NCBI GenBank assembly: GCA_019310865.1
Contig: JAFDDL010000200.1
Location: 1 to 16,447 of the forward strand
DNA length: 16,447 nucleotides
Direction of reading: 5' to 3'
Origin: Deltaproteobacteria bacterium
GTDB lineage: Bacteria; Desulfobacterota; Desulfobacteria; Desulfobacterales; JAFDDL01
The first letter of the stretch is position 1. Each line of letters opens with the position of its first letter. The position numbers and the translations under genes are program-made. The notes under the pieces were generated by a model. It was not told the DNA's origin and made no database searches. It saw nothing but the letters and a program-made list of their open reading frames with translations. Below, one piece after another: positions 14,402-16,447 of this stretch.

Positions 14402-16273
14402 TTAATCGGTTAAACCCAGGCCTCTCAGGGTTTCTTGAGTCGGAACGCCGGTCTGTGGATCCCAACCCCTCAGGTTGTAGTATTGGCTCTTCATCTCCTC
14501 AAATTTGGCCGGGTCCAGCAAGTTACCCTCTGGGTCGCCTTTCTCATTCGCAATACCGAAAGCCCTGTCCGGCAAGGTGTCTTGTTCGCGCGTCAATCCT
14601 TCGCCAGCTTCATATGCCCGCTCAAGGGTTCTGGTCTTTCCGGCGAACTCGAAGAGGTCTTCCATACTGGTTTCTACCCCCGACCCGGCTGAAAAGAGTT
14701 TTGCCAGGAGTTCCGGTGGCCAAGCACCATAACTCCACCTGTTCATCCATTTGCAGGTGCTTAGCATGTCGCTTATCAGGACGGCATCCTCGTAGTAGGC
14801 CACAATCCCCGCATTATCCTCATAGCTGCCTTGGTCAAGCGCGCTGTCAATGTCGGTAATATATTTGGCTTCCTTGCGTAAAATATCTTTGTGTCGTTCC
14901 AATGCCTCCGGAGATTTCGCTGCATTGTGTTCAGGCTCCGCGGTATAGCTTCTCAATGAGTCCCCGCCCCGGGGTCCGACGGCATTAGCAAGGGATAATG
15001 TTTTGGAGGCGGCGTCATCCTCTGGGATCTGCATGGGCAACAAGGGCAAGCCCTTCACCTGATTCGCATACGCTTCAGACCCCCGACCCATCTCCTTCGC
15101 CGCAAACACCATCCCTTCGGCTAAAATATCGCCAATGCCTTTTCGAAAAACGATCTTATCGAACATGGCACGAATCGCCTCTGGATTTCCCCACTCCATG
15201 GCAATGCCGTCCGTGTCGGCCTCAGTGATAACGCCGTTTTCATGCAGCGTCATGAGCCACTGAATCATGGCGGCGGTTGACAGCGCATCTATTCCGTAGC
15301 GCTGGCTCAATACCCCACACGCTAGCGATGTGTGCTCGTCGTAACACCGAACCCCATAGACCCAGGCGTCGTATATTTCACAGGACATGACGCCGCTTCC
15401 GATCCCCTCGACCTCCTGGTAATGCTCCATGCACTGTATGGGACACCCAAAGCAGCCGGCCCGTTTTGATCTGAATTTTTTATAGACACCATATTGCGGC
15501 GGAAATTTCTCCTTGACGACTTCGTTAACATATTCGTCCTGTGATCTGGCCGCACCCTCGCGAGCGATCTGCTGCCAGAACGGATTGCGTTTCAATTCTT
15601 GTTCCGCCTCTGCGGCAAGCGCAAGAAATTTCGTCGGATCCGCAAGTTTAATACCTTTCGTCCCGCTCACGGCAATGGCCTTCACGTTCTTAGAACCCAT
15701 TACCGTTCCCATCCCGGTACGCGCAGCCGCGTGTCCGTGTTCGTGCTGGATGGTAGCGTAGCGCACAAGGTTCTCGCCGGCGGGTCCGATGCAGATGATT
15801 TTGGCATCTGGATTATTGATTTCCTGCCGAATAAGGTTCGGTACCATGTACGTATCTTGACCCCATAGTGGGGCAGCGTCCCTTATTTCCACATGGTCGT
15901 TGTCGATCCATACATAAACCGGTCGATCGGCCTTTCCGGTCAGGACGATGTGATCATAACCGGCATATTTAAGCTCACTGGCAAACCTGCCGCCAAAGTT
16001 AGAACTGCCCAGAAAGCCCGTTTCAGGTGACTTGGCCGTCACCTCGGTGCGGCCTGCGCTGATACTTGAACCGCCCAAAGGACCGACGCCAAAGACGAGT
16101 ACATTGTCAGATCCCAGAGGATCGACACCTGGTGAGACCGTATCGCAGAGGAGTTTGATGTTGATACCCCTTCCTCCCAGGAAGGATCGTGAATAGGAAC
16201 GGGTCGGTTCCTTTGAAATTTTCCCCGAGCAAAGATCGATTTTCAGAATCATCCCTGCATACAAATATGACAT
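14402..16273 (-). CDS. Tungsten-type aldehyde:ferredoxin oxidoreductase, catalytic subunit
   Basis: This 623-residue protein belongs to the AFOR family, whose members use a bis-pyranopterin tungsten cofactor and one [4Fe-4S] cluster to oxidise aldehydes to acids. It starts MSYLYAGMILKIDLCSGKI, the normal family beginning, and LGGRGIN follows at about 32-38. The pterin-contact motif MGTVMGSKNVKAI is at 188-200. The cluster ligands are Cys274, Cys277 and Cys281 (CFGCPIQC), with Cys507 in LSTCKW. I chose the ATG at 16273 because GGGAGG lies six bases before it; the frame is open 22 codons further up but lacks a good start. The 174 bp from here to the window edge hold no gene I can support and no clear promoter. 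The ferredoxin-type gene follows. The physiological aldehyde is unknown; it may come from catabolism of the methylated substrate or simply be detoxified. Confidence 0.93.
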   Translation of the reverse strand: MSYLYAGMILKIDLCSGKISKEPTRSYSRSFLGGRGINIKLLCDTVSPGVDPLGSDNVLVFGVGPLGGSSISAGRTEVTAKSPETGFLGSSNFGGRFASELKYAGYDHIVLTGKADRPVYVWIDNDHVEIRDAAPLWGQDTYMVPNLIRQEINNPDAKIICIGPAGENLVRYATIQHEHGHAAARTGMGTVMGSKNVKAIAVSGTKGIKLADPTKFLALAAEAEQELKRNPFWQQIAREGAARSQDEYVNEVVKEKFPPQYGVYKKFRSKRAGCFGCPIQCMEHYQEVEGIGSGVMSCEIYDAWVYGVRCYDEHTSLACGVLSQRYGIDALSTAAMIQWLMTLHENGVITEADTDGIAMEWGNPEAIRAMFDKIVFRKGIGDILAEGMVFAAKEMGRGSEAYANQVKGLPLLPMQIPEDDAASKTLSLANAVGPRGGDSLRSYTAEPEHNAAKSPEALERHKDILRKEAKYITDIDSALDQGSYEDNAGIVAYYEDAVLISDMLSTCKWMNRWSYGAWPPELLAKLFSAGSGVETSMEDLFEFAGKTRTLERAYEAGEGLTREQDTLPDRAFGIANEKGDPEGNLLDPAKFEEMKSQYYNLRGWDPQTGVPTQETLRGLGLTD

Positions 16274-16447
16274 CGCGATCCTCCCAAGTTTTGGGTGATA
16301 TCCTATAATTCTGTAATAATGAGTTTGGGAAATAAGCAAAATATTCGCCGGCTAAATTACCAAAATTCTCAACATAGAACTTCTCACAATCAACCTCTTT
16401 ATCAGTGCTTCCGGCCAATATATTCAAGCAGCAAAAATGGAATGTAT

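Noticed and set aside
15856..15876. TTGACCCC inside the aldehyde oxidoreductase gene resembling an element end
   Set aside because: It is short, lies within an intact conserved coding frame, and lacks the rest of the element.
16107..16427. A 106-codon minus-strand frame overlapping the start of the aldehyde oxidoreductase gene
   Set aside because: It overlaps the well-supported oxidoreductase in another phase, has no recognised motif and no clear ribosome-binding site.

Overview
The window looks like chromosomal DNA of an anaerobic, probably sulfate-reducing or acetogen-like bacterium of the Desulfobacterota (former Deltaproteobacteria). The basis is gene content only: corrinoid-dependent methyl transfer genes, a tungsten-type aldehyde ferredoxin oxidoreductase with a four-cluster ferredoxin, and a soluble NarL-type two-component system. 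The taxonomy is an inference. I found no rRNA, tRNA, CRISPR array or recognisable intact transposase gene.

Layout. (1) Positions 1-1977, minus strand: an mtrH-type methyltransferase gene followed by an mtaA/URO-D-type methyltransferase gene that runs off the left edge. (2) Positions 2276-4601, plus strand: a PAS-GAF histidine kinase and an overlapping NarL-type response regulator, divergent from mtrH across a 298-bp gap. (3) Positions 4739-6471, plus strand: a corrinoid adenosyltransferase (CobO/BtuR) and a second URO-D-type methyltransferase gene broken by one apparent base deletion. (4) Positions 6574-7189: two direct copies of a ~190-bp inverted-repeat element around a 237-bp orphan fragment. 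(5) Positions 7304-13536, plus strand: a MalT-like LuxR regulator, then MFS transporter, corrinoid protein and MttB-family methyltransferase, the last with two compensating frameshifts. (6) Positions 13580-13799: a third copy of the element plus a stray element end. (7) Positions 13804-16273, minus strand: aldehyde:ferredoxin oxidoreductase, 16-cysteine ferredoxin, and the first 27 codons of a membrane protein that stop next to the element.

How it fits together. The transporter would import a methylated compound. The MttB-type enzyme would pass a methyl group to the corrinoid protein, and the MtrH-type or MtaA-type enzymes would pass it to a C1 carrier such as tetrahydrofolate. CobO supports corrinoid supply, and two separate regulators (two-component and MalT-like) probably sense substrate or energy state. 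The aldehyde oxidoreductase and ferredoxin would oxidise an aldehyde and deliver electrons, originally perhaps to a membrane quinone reductase whose gene is now cut short.

The most notable points are: substrate-side methyltransferase genes broken while their neighbours are intact; three same-orientation copies of a small non-autonomous element that bracket the transporter/MttB cassette; the cut membrane gene beside the third copy; and the AorB-AorA-like pair. The frameshifts could be real decay or indel errors in the assembly; the sequence alone cannot decide.
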